Source of the DNA: Pinus tabuliformis
Lineage: Eukaryota; Streptophyta; Pinopsida; Pinales; Pinaceae
NCBI GenBank assembly: GCA_031772625.1
Contig: CM062819.1
Coordinates: 823,021,503-823,085,502 of the forward strand
Reading direction: 5' to 3'
DNA length: 64,000 nt
Position numbers and translations under genes: made by a program. Positions 54,447 through 64,000 of this stretch are shown one piece after another. The notes beneath the pieces are model-generated. The model did no database searches and had not been told where the DNA came from. It saw nothing but the letters and a program-made list of their open reading frames with translations. Position 1 is the first letter of the stretch. Every line of letters begins with the position of its first letter.

Positions 54447-55184
54447 ATAATTGGTTGTAAAATATTAAACCTATATTTTGGATCAATCATGTTAAAGAAA
54501 ATACAATAATAAAAAACTTAAAAGAATCATGCACTATCTTTCCTCTATCATTTTTAATCACTTTCAATGCATAAATCCTGGTTCTTTATAATATTATTTA
54601 TATTATATAAATTTCACATATGTATATATAAAAGTATTCTCATTTTTTAATTTATTAAGTTATTGAAACCTCCATTTAATCTCTTTGAGAATATTTTTAC
54701 TAGTCATGAGGATGGAGGGTATCTAAATATAACATCAAACTAACATGAATCTAGGCTAATTTAACCCCCCCTTAAATAGATTATATTCCAGAGGAATTCC
54801 ATGAGTCAATACCATGAGTCATTTTTTATTTTTATTTTTTTTTTATTTTTTTTTTTGTTTTTATTTTTTATTTTCAGTTATTTTAATTTTATTTTCACCA
54901 AGTTACAATGTTTACATTACATAACACATCTCTACCATATTTTAATTTTATTTTGACCTAGTCAAAATGTTAACATTATATTACTTTACGTTACACATTT
55001 CTAGCATACTATAGACATTAGATCTCGACTCAATAAAGAAATTACATTTATCCCTCATACTAAAAGGTATTTTTTTTTAAATTACTTTATCTCATTATAT
55101 AAAGTTTTATGTAAAATAAAAATGAAAATTCAAGTAATGTTATTAATTTTTTTAGAGAAACGCTATTTTTTTTTAAAGTACGCA
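54447..55184. other. AT-rich DNA, no gene seen
   Basis: Contains poly-T/TTTTTATTTT tracts at 54826-54880 and a partial duplication of ATTTTAATTTTATTTT(C/G)ACC with a following ACATTA-rich segment (54880-54990). No coding motif. Confidence 0.5.
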
Positions 55185-55335
55185 CAACATCCCTTGCATA
55201 TACATATACTTATCTTGCATATACATATACATATACTTATCTTGCATATACATATACATATACATATACATCTCTTGCATATACATATATTAAAGTAACA
55301 TTACGCATAACATCTATTGCATATACATATATTAG
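55185..55335. repeat. Variable repeat of TTGCATATACATATA
   Basis: Five to six units built from CTTGCATATACATATAC with differing numbers of the internal ATACAT hexamer (for example 55195, 55213, 55240, 55275, 55315). Such A/T-rich repeats are common near LINE 3' ends, and a LINE begins just to the right. Confidence 0.85.
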
Positions 55336-55542
55336 CTGACACATATATATATTTTAATTTTTTAAATGTAACGTTACATGACATCATCTCCCTCATGTAC
55401 TGGGCTGTAGAGTGCCTCTCAATGCAACTAGGAAGTGGTGGGTACTAACCCCCAACACTCCTGTATCATCACCATTTACACCCCGCTCGGGGGTAGCCAC
55501 ATCTTCCTCTAGTAAACTTTGGAGTGACTCCTCCCATGCAAA

Positions 55543-55848
55543 CTATGAAGAGGGGGGCCAATTCACATTCACATCCAATTCTCTAGATTGACACCCCAAA
55601 TTAGCCATGAAATCTATAACCCTGTTTCCCGTTCTTTTGGAATGATCAGAAATGCCATATTCCAATTCTCTAATAAAATCATGAATGTTGTCAATTAAAC
55701 CTTCCAGCCTCCAACTCTTATCTAGTTTACCTGGAGGTTTCACATTTATCAATCTTTGTGCGCAATTGATTGTGATTTGAGAATACCCATCTATTTGTAA
55801 TAATATAAATCCTTCTCTAATGGTGATTTGGAGACCTCTTTCTAACAC
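55543..55848 (-). pseudogene. LINE RNase H C-terminal part
   Basis: The open minus-strand segment has GLQITIREGFILLQIDGYSQ and then GNRVIDFMANLGCQ. These match the middle (acidic residue followed by a Ser) and the end (Asn-x3-Asp-x2-Ala) of a plant LINE RNase H. It follows the zf-RVT remnant in the correct order. Confidence 0.78.
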
Positions 55849-56211
55849 CTGAAACTACGCAACATTATTACTAGTCGAACCACAACTCTGTGCGAATACC
55901 ATCAAGGTTGTAGAGTTACAATATTTAAGACACCCTCGAAGCTAGCAAGCCCAAGATTTCCTTTCGACACCTTGTCAAAATTTAATTTAAAAACTCTATT
56001 TGGGGGCACTAACTGGACACTATGACTAGGCACTCAACTCCCTTAACACCAACTTTCGAGGAAATCACATCTCCTGATTTAACTCTAATTTCTTTAGAAT
56101 ATCAACTTCCATGCCAACCACCTTTTAATCCTCTACCATCAAGGATGCTGCTAATATTGATTCCCTAATATTCTATTTGATCACTCCTCTTATTACTTTT
56201 GGATTCCTTTT

Positions 56212-57021
56212 TTATTTTTTATTTTTGAATATTCTTGCATTTATGTCCTTCCACAACATACAAAGAATAAATCCTCCCACTAGTATCCAACCCGTGTTGA
56301 CTATATAATTCGAAGAAAATGACACATTCGAATGGCTAAGCGAAGACGTGACATCCTCTTTCAATCGACTGGCTTGTCCAAAAGTGATTGGAATATAAGA
56401 CCATATCTCTTCTGTGAAAGAACAAGTATTTAGCAAGTGCTGCATAGTGTCTTCTTATGAATTACAAAGACAATAAATGGAAGTCTCTTTGAAACATTTT
56501 TTCCTAATGCGGTCCCAGATGAGTAATATTCTACGCTTGCCCACCAACCAAAGAAAATGAGAGATTTTAGGTTGATGCTGTCCAAACCAGATCTTCTGCT
56601 AGATTAAGTCTTTGTCTAATTTTAGATGGCTAGCAATGAGAGAATATGCTTTCTTTAAGGTGAACATGCCTTTGGGCTTCAGGCCCCATCTCAACCTATC
56701 TTGGTATTGCACAAATCTTATTCTTCTTTCTAATAATTACTCCTTGAGACTCCCCCATGGAGAATCCTATGGAGAAGATGGCCAATCCTCTTCGAATTTC
56801 AATGACTGCTAGTGCATTGAATCCTACTCTAATTTCCAGAAATCAACCACCCTAAATTTACACAATTCTGAGGTGAAATATTTCAACTCATTTAGATCCT
56901 CTCTCTCTTTAAATTTTGGGAGTTGCTGCCAAGCATCCTCCCAAAATATAGCAGATTCTTCATTCCTAATTTCCCAAAAAGCATACTTTTTCACAATATT
57001 TCTATTCTCATGAGTCCACAA
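56212..57021 (-). pseudogene. LINE post-RT and zf-RVT region (broken)
   Basis: The minus strand has YAFWEIRNEESAIFWEDAWQ (56824-57021), the conserved Trp-rich segment after the RT. Downstream is MQHLLNTCSFTEEIWSYIPI (56385-56445), the end of the zf-RVT domain with its His...Cys pair. The Cys-x2-Cys half near 56470-56490 (SIYCLCNS-like) is followed by a stop. Confidence 0.75.
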
Positions 57022-57387
57022 CCATAAGGCCGACCTTGGGATGTTTAATTTTAGCCTAAGATGGTCCTCTGGAGACTACCAAGGGCATATTTTTTTGACC
57101 AAATTTGTTTCCGTAATTCTTTTCCCCCTAACATCCATCTCCACCACAATTTGGTTCCTAGAGATTTGCTAAGTGTTTCTCAATCTCTCATACCCAAACC
57201 TCCTGCTTACTTTGACAAACCGAGTTTTTCCCATGCCACCAACTACCATTTCTTCACCTTATTTGACCCTCGCCACAAAAATCCCCTCCCTTTGGAATTG
57301 AGGTCCTTCAAGATTTCTTTTTGCGTTGGCATGACTGACATATGATATATTGGAATAGCCTATAGCATTGACTTTGTGAGCGTTACT

Positions 57388-57951
57388 CTACCATCCAAAT
57401 TTAAAGCAAGATCTAAAGTCCCGATTATTGATTTTACTTGTGATATTCTTTTGTAGATCTTGCCAACAAGAGATTATTTTGGGATTAAGGACCAGGGGCA
57501 ACCCCAAATATTTTGAGGGAAGACTAGATATACAAAATTCTATCACTCTCGCTAAATGACATTGGATCGACTCTTTACAATTAAAAAAGAAAACATTTGT
57601 TTTATCATTATTAATGACCATACTCGAAGCTTCCATGAAGATTGAGAGCAAAGAGTGGATATCTTTCGCTTCCTTGAGATTGGGTTGGCCGAATAAATAA
57701 ACATCATCCATGAATTGTTGATGTGTCACAGGGATATCATTTCCAAATAGGTGCAAACCTATTAACTCCCCCTTGTCATAGGAAAATTTGAAAAGTATTC
57801 CCAACCCCTTCGTAATCAAAATTAACAAAAAGGGGGACAATGAATTCCCTTGTCTAAGCCCTTTATATGGGCTAAAAGTTCTAGATAGAGAGTTATTAAC
57901 CAAAATAGATAAAAGGGGGTAGAAATGAGAGGTCACACCCAAGAAATCCAT
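57388..57951 (-). pseudogene. LINE reverse transcriptase core (fragment)
   Basis: Open for 187 codons: ILVNNSLSRTFSPYKGLRQG, then NSLSPFLLILITKGLG, then HQQFMDDVYLFGQ, with the catalytic Asp-Asp at about 57703-57708. NNDKTNVFFFN and LPSKYLGLPLVLNPK follow. This is the palm of an L1-type RT. The catalytic Asp pair is retained with Met replacing the usual Ala (FADD in most LINEs). The N-terminal RT half lies in other frames toward 58500 with stops. Confidence 0.88.
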
Positions 57952-58589
57952 TTCCAGGAGAATCCGAAAGCATCAAGAATCAACAATAAATAATCCCAAC
58001 TAATCCTATCATAATCCTTTGATATGTCCAATTTTATCATCACACTTGACTTCTTTTGACTTTTTTAGAGAATGAATAATATCATAGGCTATAATAATGC
58101 CATTTGATATCTGATGCCCCCCACAAAACAATTTTTTTTTTTAAGGTGAAATTAGATCTTTTAATAAAAGCTTTAAGTGATTAAAAATTACAAAGGTAAT
58201 TATCTTGTAAATTACATTACATAAAACACTAGTTCTGAAACCACTAGGGTCTTCTGATTTCCCAGCTTTAGGAATTAGAGTTATAAATGTGGCATTCAAA
58301 CCTACTCACATCATTTACAAATTCTTGGATTCCTCAACTACTTCATGAATTACTACTCCAAATAAACTCCAACATGCCTTATGGAAGTCCAAGGTGAAAC
58401 CATTTGGACTAGGAGCTTTGTTTCTAGGCATGGCTGCTACGGCATCCTCAACTTATTTAAATGAGATTTCTCCCATCAGTGCCTCATTCTACTCTTTAAT
58501 AACCATGAATCTATCTAGATTACTGGCCACTTGATTTTTTCCAACCCTTCGATTATTCTAAGTAAAAATGTCATTATGGGTTTGAATAT

Positions 58590-58871
58590 CTACTGACCTT
58601 CACTCCTAGATAAGATCCACAAAGGTAGAGGACTCTTAACACCTCCCTTTTTCTCTTCCAAAGACCTTATAAGAGTAAAGTTCCCCCCCAAAATCCATAT
58701 ATGGTCTTGAATTAGTCTCTTATGTAACTTTAGGTTTTCCAAAAACGTTGTCTTCTGTCTAGACACATAAGGGCCATACACGACCGTCAAGCTCACCTTT
58801 TCCTTCGAGCCAAGATATCTAAAACTACCTATCAAAATCCTGGAACATGCCATGTAGTCCTGGAATATCAC
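58590..58871 (-). pseudogene. LINE endonuclease (fragment)
   Basis: The open segment reads VSLTVVYGPYVSRQKTTFLE and then IWILGGNFTLIRSLEEKKGG. This is the middle of an apurinic-type endonuclease domain of plant LINEs. The usual Gly-Asp-Phe-Asn is Gly-Gly-Asn-Phe here, so a catalytic Asp is lost. Confidence 0.82.
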
Positions 58872-59099
58872 TTCCTATGGGTTCAACAAAATTGTTAAAC
58901 CCTTGACACTTCCCCTAGTATTAATGATCGATATTTCACTTCCCTTCCAACATTTTTCGCCTATCTCTCACATTTTTTCCATAGAAACCTTGGTTTCCCA
59001 CAAAATAACCAAGGCTAGTTTCTCTGTGTTTATCCTATCACTCAAATATCTTTGCTTCCCCTTGCTGTTTGTACCCCTAATATTCAACGACATCAACTT

Positions 59100-60310
59100 C
59101 ATTGAGACCAGTTTTGAGATTCCTAGTAGAACTCCGATAGGGCAGTGACTTGACTAGAGTTAATGAGTTTTTCTCCAGTATTCCAAAGAGCTTCTCTCAC
59201 CACCCTTCTCCTTTTTCATTTGAATTATTTCACCAACAAGTCTTTGCTCTTATCCTTTGTGTCATTCAAACTTATTGAATCACTACCCCCAACTTCTTGC
59301 ATCCCACCCTGGCCTTTCCATCTGATATAGTCATGTGTGTATAGTTCCTTCTAGTCTAGTGGCAGATCTAACAGGTCTTGCATTTCCCAACAGTTGATGA
59401 TATTAACCAATAATTTTTCCTCTTACCCCAAGGTTTCAATGTTTTCCTTCATCGGGGGAAAGACTTCACCAATACTCGATAACCCTAGAAAACCTTCCAG
59501 CTCTGCCTCTTCTTCCGGTGAATTTCTATTTTGAGTTTACTTATCCCCTAAGTTCGTTGTCATTTTATTTGACATGGTGATGTCTTCTGGAAATGAGAAA
59601 ACCTCCTCCATTCCTTCAGAACTACAAATGCGTTTTTATCTTCCACTTGCTTTTGAGTCTACTCAACCTTCTACCCTCTAGGGTTTCTATGCCTAGATGT
59701 TACTCTAGTGAAACCATCCAATGGTGCAAGCATCCCTAACTCATGTTGTTCCTTTTTTCTAAGTGGGAAGTCCCAAAATAAATGAACATGAGCATAGCAT
59801 TGATGACATCTAAACCGGACATGCTCGTAATCCAAGGGTTAAGGCCATACCTCCTCTTGATATTCTAGGCCGATAGATTCTAGCAAGGGTTGGGAGATGT
59901 TCATGTAAACACAAATCCTTGCATATGCCATATTGCGCCCCCTTTTGGCAACCTTTGAAACTTTCACAAAATTATTGATAACATTTCTGATTCCCTCCAA
60001 AATTTGTGGGATCCAAAAATCAACTAGAGGGAGTAGAGTCTGACCCATATTGGGGCAACTAAAAATTCCTCATTTTTCAGATTAAAACACTCTTCAAAAT
60101 ACCTCATATATAAACCCGCGTTATTAAAAAAATAGGGACCTCCCTCGAAAACCCTATTTTGTCCTCCAAATTTGATCAGGTAACGCAAAAAACCTTTTCG
60201 GTCCTAGTCTTAAGTGCACCTCCCCTTTTGGTTGCCACTTTTATTGAATCCATCTCTCTATTTCCTTTTCAGTTGGCCACCCTCCCACAAATTTGAAGAT
60301 AAAAGCACGA
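59100..60310 (-). pseudogene. LINE ORF1, DUF4283 domain (broken)
   Basis: Minus-strand frames carry GGWPTEKEIERWIQ and then KWQPKGEV (about 60230-60290), RVFEGGPYFF (about 60130-60160), and VDFWIPQILEGIRNVINNFV and MAYARICVYMNISQPLLESI (59860-60030). This is the same DUF4283-type plan as the ORF1 at 37041-39197 but without a visible ubiquitin-like domain. A knuckle remnant CHQCYAHVHLFWDFP lies near 59780-59820, with its last Cys replaced. Many stops. Confidence 0.75.
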
Positions 60311-61771
60311 CCTTCCATCCTTTTATGACGTTCCTCCAAATTATTGGGGTCGGGGGAGGGAGCGGGGGCACAAAATTCATATTCTTTGTTGACTTTGGGA
60401 TACATCTTCCTCTAATTCTGGCATGCCATTGTGCCCTCAAAATTGAGGTTTCCTTGGAGCTTCTACTAGCCCCTAGATTTCCAAATCCACCCACATTTCT
60501 CTGAATATTTTCATACACAACAATACTATGGGAGGGGTTTCCACCCTGCCCGCTTCGGGGGATTCATGTCCACCTCTTAGCACCAAAAGGAAAAATATTC
60601 CTCTCACTCACTTGAACCATATTCATAGCCTAAGTTTAGACAAACCTAGAAATTTTCTCAAACTCTAGCCTCCACAATATTCCTCTCCATTAAAAATAAT
60701 CTAAACCCATAATCTTAGATATATATAAATTTTACTTAATTTTATTTTTAATCCCACATTTAATAAAACTCGAAGTAATCCCACTATCTTAGCTATATAT
60801 TAAATTTCATATTTTCTATTCCTCACATCACATCAAATCTAGTGGAGCATTTGTTAAACAACTTGGAGCGATTTATGGAGGAGCTGTAGAGTCATTGAGA
60901 TGATATTCAATGGGGAATTGTCACCTTAAAAGATTGTTTTTCTTCCTATTTTTACCATTTAAAAATGAATTTGGGTAAAATATGTTGTTTCATTGTATTT
61001 TTGTTTAAACTATATATATGACTTTACTTTTTTTTTTCAAAGAAATTTAACAAAAATATTATATTTTAGGGGAAAAACAACAAAAAATTATTACATTTGT
61101 AAGATTTTTAGAGGAAAAAAGCACAAAACAACATCATATTTGTAGGATTTTAGGAGAAAAAAACATTTTTTGTTTTTGTTTTGAATGGTTTTGCAATGGG
61201 AAGAAACAATATTTTTTAATTTTTAATTTTAATTTTATTTTTTTTAAACCTTAAACTAAGAGTGAAAATATATGATTTTTTTTGGATTAAATTTGTTTGT
61301 TTGTTTTTTTTTAAATAAATTTAAAACCCTTTAACTAAAAGTAAAAAGGAAAAAAACCTAAAATTAGAGAAAAAAAACTAAAATTAAAATATAAAAACAA
61401 AAAAAAAAAAAATTATTATTATTATTATTATTTTTTTTTAAAATTAAATAATAAAAATAATTAGAAAAATAAAATAAAGTTTTTTTAGTAAATTTGTTAG
61501 CATTACATTTTTATCATGTCCATCTTCTCAACCCAATCATTTCCACAACCATTGCCAATTGAACTACCCCCAATCAGAACAAAGTTTTATCTATTTATAT
61601 TTATAAATAAATAAAACTATTTAAAACTAAAAAAATTAAAAATTAAAAAATATATTTAAAAAAGGAATAGGGTTGATGGTCAACGCCGACCATTGACACA
61701 AATTGTGTGCGCACTCATAGTTTGTGCCATGGTTTAATGCTTGGACTGGTTCTGCTGTCGACCTTTTGGCC
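60311..61771. other. Very AT-rich DNA, no gene seen
   Basis: Poly-A and poly-T runs dominate, with an (ATT)n microsatellite at 61412-61431. Base composition becomes more balanced from about 61670, at the edge of the SINE-like insertion. No coding motif. Confidence 0.5.
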
Positions 61772-62093
61772 CGCGAGGTCAATGTTTTGTTTTGTTTTGT
61801 TTTTTTTCGAAGGTGGCAAAACCTATCAAACTCAGGTGTCAAACCAACAGGGAAGACAACTATCTCTGGCTGCCATCCGCGAATGTCGATTTGACTCATC
61901 ACTGTTATCAAGGAAAACCACGCCACCTGTAATAACCCACTGGTGGTCCGTAAGGGAGCAGGATTTCACTCCTGCTAGATGCCTCTGGGTCTTGGGCCAT
62001 TAACCTGTTTCCTTACGTTCGAGGAAGACGAGCTCTTAGCCAAGCAGAAGCTGTTTTACGGCATACTCCAGGCCGACGCGCGAGGTCAATGTT
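61772..62093 (-). mobile_element. SINE-like retroposed insertion with 15-bp target duplication
   Basis: CGCGAGGTCAATGTT occurs at 61772-61786 and 62079-62093. Between the copies lie, on the plus strand, a T-rich stretch (TTGTTTTGTTTTTTTTTCG, about 61789) and a more GC-rich body to 62078. Read on the minus strand this is a body with an A-rich tail and a long target duplication, the signature of LINE-driven retroposition. The body contains a TGGCCCAAGA A-box-like and a GGAGTGAAATCC B-box-like sequence about 30 nt apart (62000-61955), which would fit a tRNA-derived SINE. A perfect stem AGCAGGA...TCCTGCT lies at about 61959-61978. The boxes are degenerate, so a retroposed piece of other RNA remains possible. 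Confidence 0.6.
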
Positions 62094-63298
62094 GTTTATC
62101 AACTCTCAAAACACTAACAATATATTTTGTATTTTTTTTTAAATGTGTTATACATAGGCTTAGGTTAATGTTGTGCATCAACTCTCAAAATACTAACCAT
62201 ATATTTTGTAATTTTTTAAATGTAATATATATATATATATATGTTTAGGTTTAGTCTAATTTATAAATGAAATGATTTTTTTCACGACTCTTTTTTTTTT
62301 TTGTTAATTTTAATCAAAACCTGTGAGAGATTTTTAAAAACTTGAGTTTAAATTGTTTAATCCATAATTTGAGCGTTTCAGGGGTTTTCAAGGGTGGTGA
62401 ATTTATTTGTGCATTCAAAAACATATTTTAAACAAAACAAAATCTTGAAATTATATTATCAAATTTTGATGAATTCAAGTAAAAAAATTATTTTGTCAAT
62501 ATTAATTTTAAAATTTAGACTTCATATTATTGTTTTATTTTTTAAATTAAATTTGTTAATTTTAAATTTTAGTAATTTTTCTTTTTATTTTTTTTCTTTT
62601 AATTTTTATTATTTTTTAAATTGATTTTTTTCCGTCTTTAATTTTATTATTTTTAATTTGATTTTTTTTTCTCCTTTGATTTTTATTATTTTTAATTTGA
62701 TATTATGTTATTAAATTATTTAATGTTATTTAAATTAATGTTTTATTATTATTATTATTTTGTATTAAAATTTTATTTTATTTTTAATTGTTTGTTGCTC
62801 TAGTGTATTTTATTTTTTATTTATATTTTTATAATATTTTTTTTCCAATATGTAATGTTTTTTATTAATTTTTTTTTAAATTACTAAAATAATTAACTTT
62901 GTTTAAATTCAAAAGGTAAAATTTGTTGTTTTATTATTATTATAATAAAAGTATAATTTCCTATAATAATAAAAAAAACTTATATATATATATATATATA
63001 TATATACACTAGGAAAATGACATCACATAAAATATCTATGGTTATTTCAGGACAAGGACAACAATTACAACATCCACAAAACACACAATACTCAACAAAC
63101 CTAAGTGACACCTATGGTAAAAGTCAAGCAACTCACCCTTCCATATCATATGAGTGAAGAATGTTAGAGAATGGGAGATGACACTAGAAGAAAATAAAAT
63201 GGTACTTTCATGGTATATTAAAGATAGACGAAGCAATAAAGGGGAACAAATATTTCTATAGTGTGGTAAGCTTTGATATGGTGGAGATTATGAGGTAG
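62094..63298. other. Very AT-rich DNA with (TA)n runs, no gene seen
   Basis: Microsatellites (TA)n at 62225-62242 and 62980-63006. A partial repeat of GTGCATCAACTCTCAAAATACTAACAATATATTTTG-like sequence occurs at about 62095-62130 and 62170-62210, showing a local duplication of roughly 80 bp. No coding motif. Confidence 0.5.
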
Positions 63299-63725
63299 TT
63301 GGCAAAGTACGAGACATGTTTGGTGCATGATATAGATATTGTTTATGTTATTCGAAAATTGGCCAAGACACATGACAAGGTTAGATATGGTTTTATAAAG
63401 ATAAATTATGAATCAACACTAGATTTTACAAAGATTTTTGCAAGTGTAGTGAGAATGAAATTGCAAGTTTGTTTATTTAAATCTATGTGTGATGCATTAT
63501 TATAAGTATTATTATATTTTTTATAACTTATTTATCATTGAAATGTTATATTTTGTTTGAAAGATTTTGCTAAGCCTCTTTTAATTATGTTGGAGGGAAT
63601 TTATTATATAGAGACAAATATTACATATATGATCAACAATTTTCATACAAATAAAGTGGAAGAAGAATTTAAGGAGAAAGAAACGAAAAATAATAGAACC
63701 TAAAACTACAAGAGTAGATACATGA

Positions 63726-64000
63726 GATCAGAAAAGGACTAAAAAAGATCAATCTAGTAAGGCTAGAAAGGTTACTTTTGAACATATGGAAGCTGAAGAT
63801 GAAGAAGGTGTTGTTATTGGTGACAATGAGGTTAGAACTCTTGTTGAAAAGGAAGAGAGCCATAAAAAACAAAAAAGAAGAATGCCCATGGATGTTTCCA
63901 TTCCAGTTAATGATGAGGAGATTATTAATTTAGAAGAAAATTTGTTAAATGATAGGAGGAAGAAATCAAATATTGCATGTCATTCTGAAAAGATCATGGG
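63726..64000 (+). CDS. Partial Lys/Glu-rich ORF at the right edge, unknown
   Basis: A plus-strand frame opens after a TGA near 63723 and stays open to the end of the window (about 91 codons). The first ATG is at 63786 (MEAEDEEGVVIGDNE). It is highly charged, with KKQKRRMPMDVSIPVNDEEI and a basic cluster that could be a nuclear signal. No family recognised; it could be host, retroelement or chance, and the part to the right is outside the window. Confidence 0.3.

Larger units (their letters stand above)
55400..60310 (-). mobile_element. LINE (L1-type), nearly full length, decayed, minus strand
   Basis: On the minus strand from 60310 down to about 55400 lie, in order: an ORF1 DUF4283 domain, endonuclease, RT with FMDD-type catalytic box, post-RT region, zf-RVT and RNase H. 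This is the full plan of plant L1-type LINEs. All parts have stops and frameshifts. The 3' end is approximate. A short A/T-rich insertion around 58120-58240 seems to interrupt ORF2. Confidence 0.85.

Noticed and set aside
1-64000. tRNA, rRNA or CRISPR loci
   Set aside because: No cloverleaf, rRNA block or spaced-repeat array was found by reading. Only tRNA-complementary primer sites of retroelements are present.

Overview
The window looks like non-genic, repeat-packed nuclear DNA of a large-genome seed plant. I favour a gymnosperm, but that is inference. It is AT-rich, has no intact host gene, and is built from nested LTR retrotransposons, plant-type LINEs with DUF4283/CCHC ORF1 proteins, small non-autonomous insertions and tandem repeats. 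Almost every coding region carries stops or frameshifts, as expected of old retroelements. The one clearly intact sizeable ORF is an extra 454-aa protein inside a young Athila/Tat-like element.

1-17 kb: an old minus-strand Ty3/gypsy element (787-15585) hosts a plus-strand Ty3/gypsy element (3156-10108, perfect TSD TACAA). That inner element hosts a 1.1-kb solo LTR (5350-6485, TSD CTTTG). The old element also carries a Mutator-like insertion (11168-12673, 10-bp TSD) placed exactly inside its reverse transcriptase motif. 17-21 kb: a degenerate Lys/Glu-rich coding-like stretch of unknown family and an 86-bp duplication.

21.4-32.8 kb: a complete Athila/Tat-like element with 1.3-kb LTRs about 98% identical by eye, a tRNA-Asp-type PBS, gag-protease-RT-RNase H-integrase broken by a few stops, a spacer with six GGGACCTGTT motifs, and the intact extra ORF. 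33-41 kb: minisatellites, then a small-LTR (137 bp) element with a gag-type zinc knuckle and no recognisable pol. Inside that lies a minus-strand LINE-type ORF1 containing a nearly complete ubiquitin-like domain ending in Gly-Gly upstream of DUF4283 and a CCHC knuckle. This is the most unusual object in the window.

41-51.6 kb: a 157-bp duplication, a decayed minus-strand gene of a transposase-like family (LDNTSSENKN and GHTHDHID motifs) with a codon-periodic acidic repeat, a pectinesterase pseudogene fragment, the 3' part of a LINE ORF2, and a 68-bp-stem foldback. 52-55 kb: a strict 57-bp tandem array lying between a purine-rich and a pyrimidine-rich tract that share an inverted repeat, then simple repeats. 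55-60.3 kb: a decayed near-full-length LINE on the minus strand. 60.3-64 kb: very AT-rich DNA, a SINE-like retroposed insertion with a 15-bp target-site duplication, and a Lys/Glu-rich partial ORF at the right edge.

Order of events that the nesting supports: old minus-strand gypsy, then the inner gypsy and the Mutator-like insertion, then the solo LTR inside the inner gypsy. The Athila/Tat-like element is probably among the youngest insertions because its LTRs are nearly identical.
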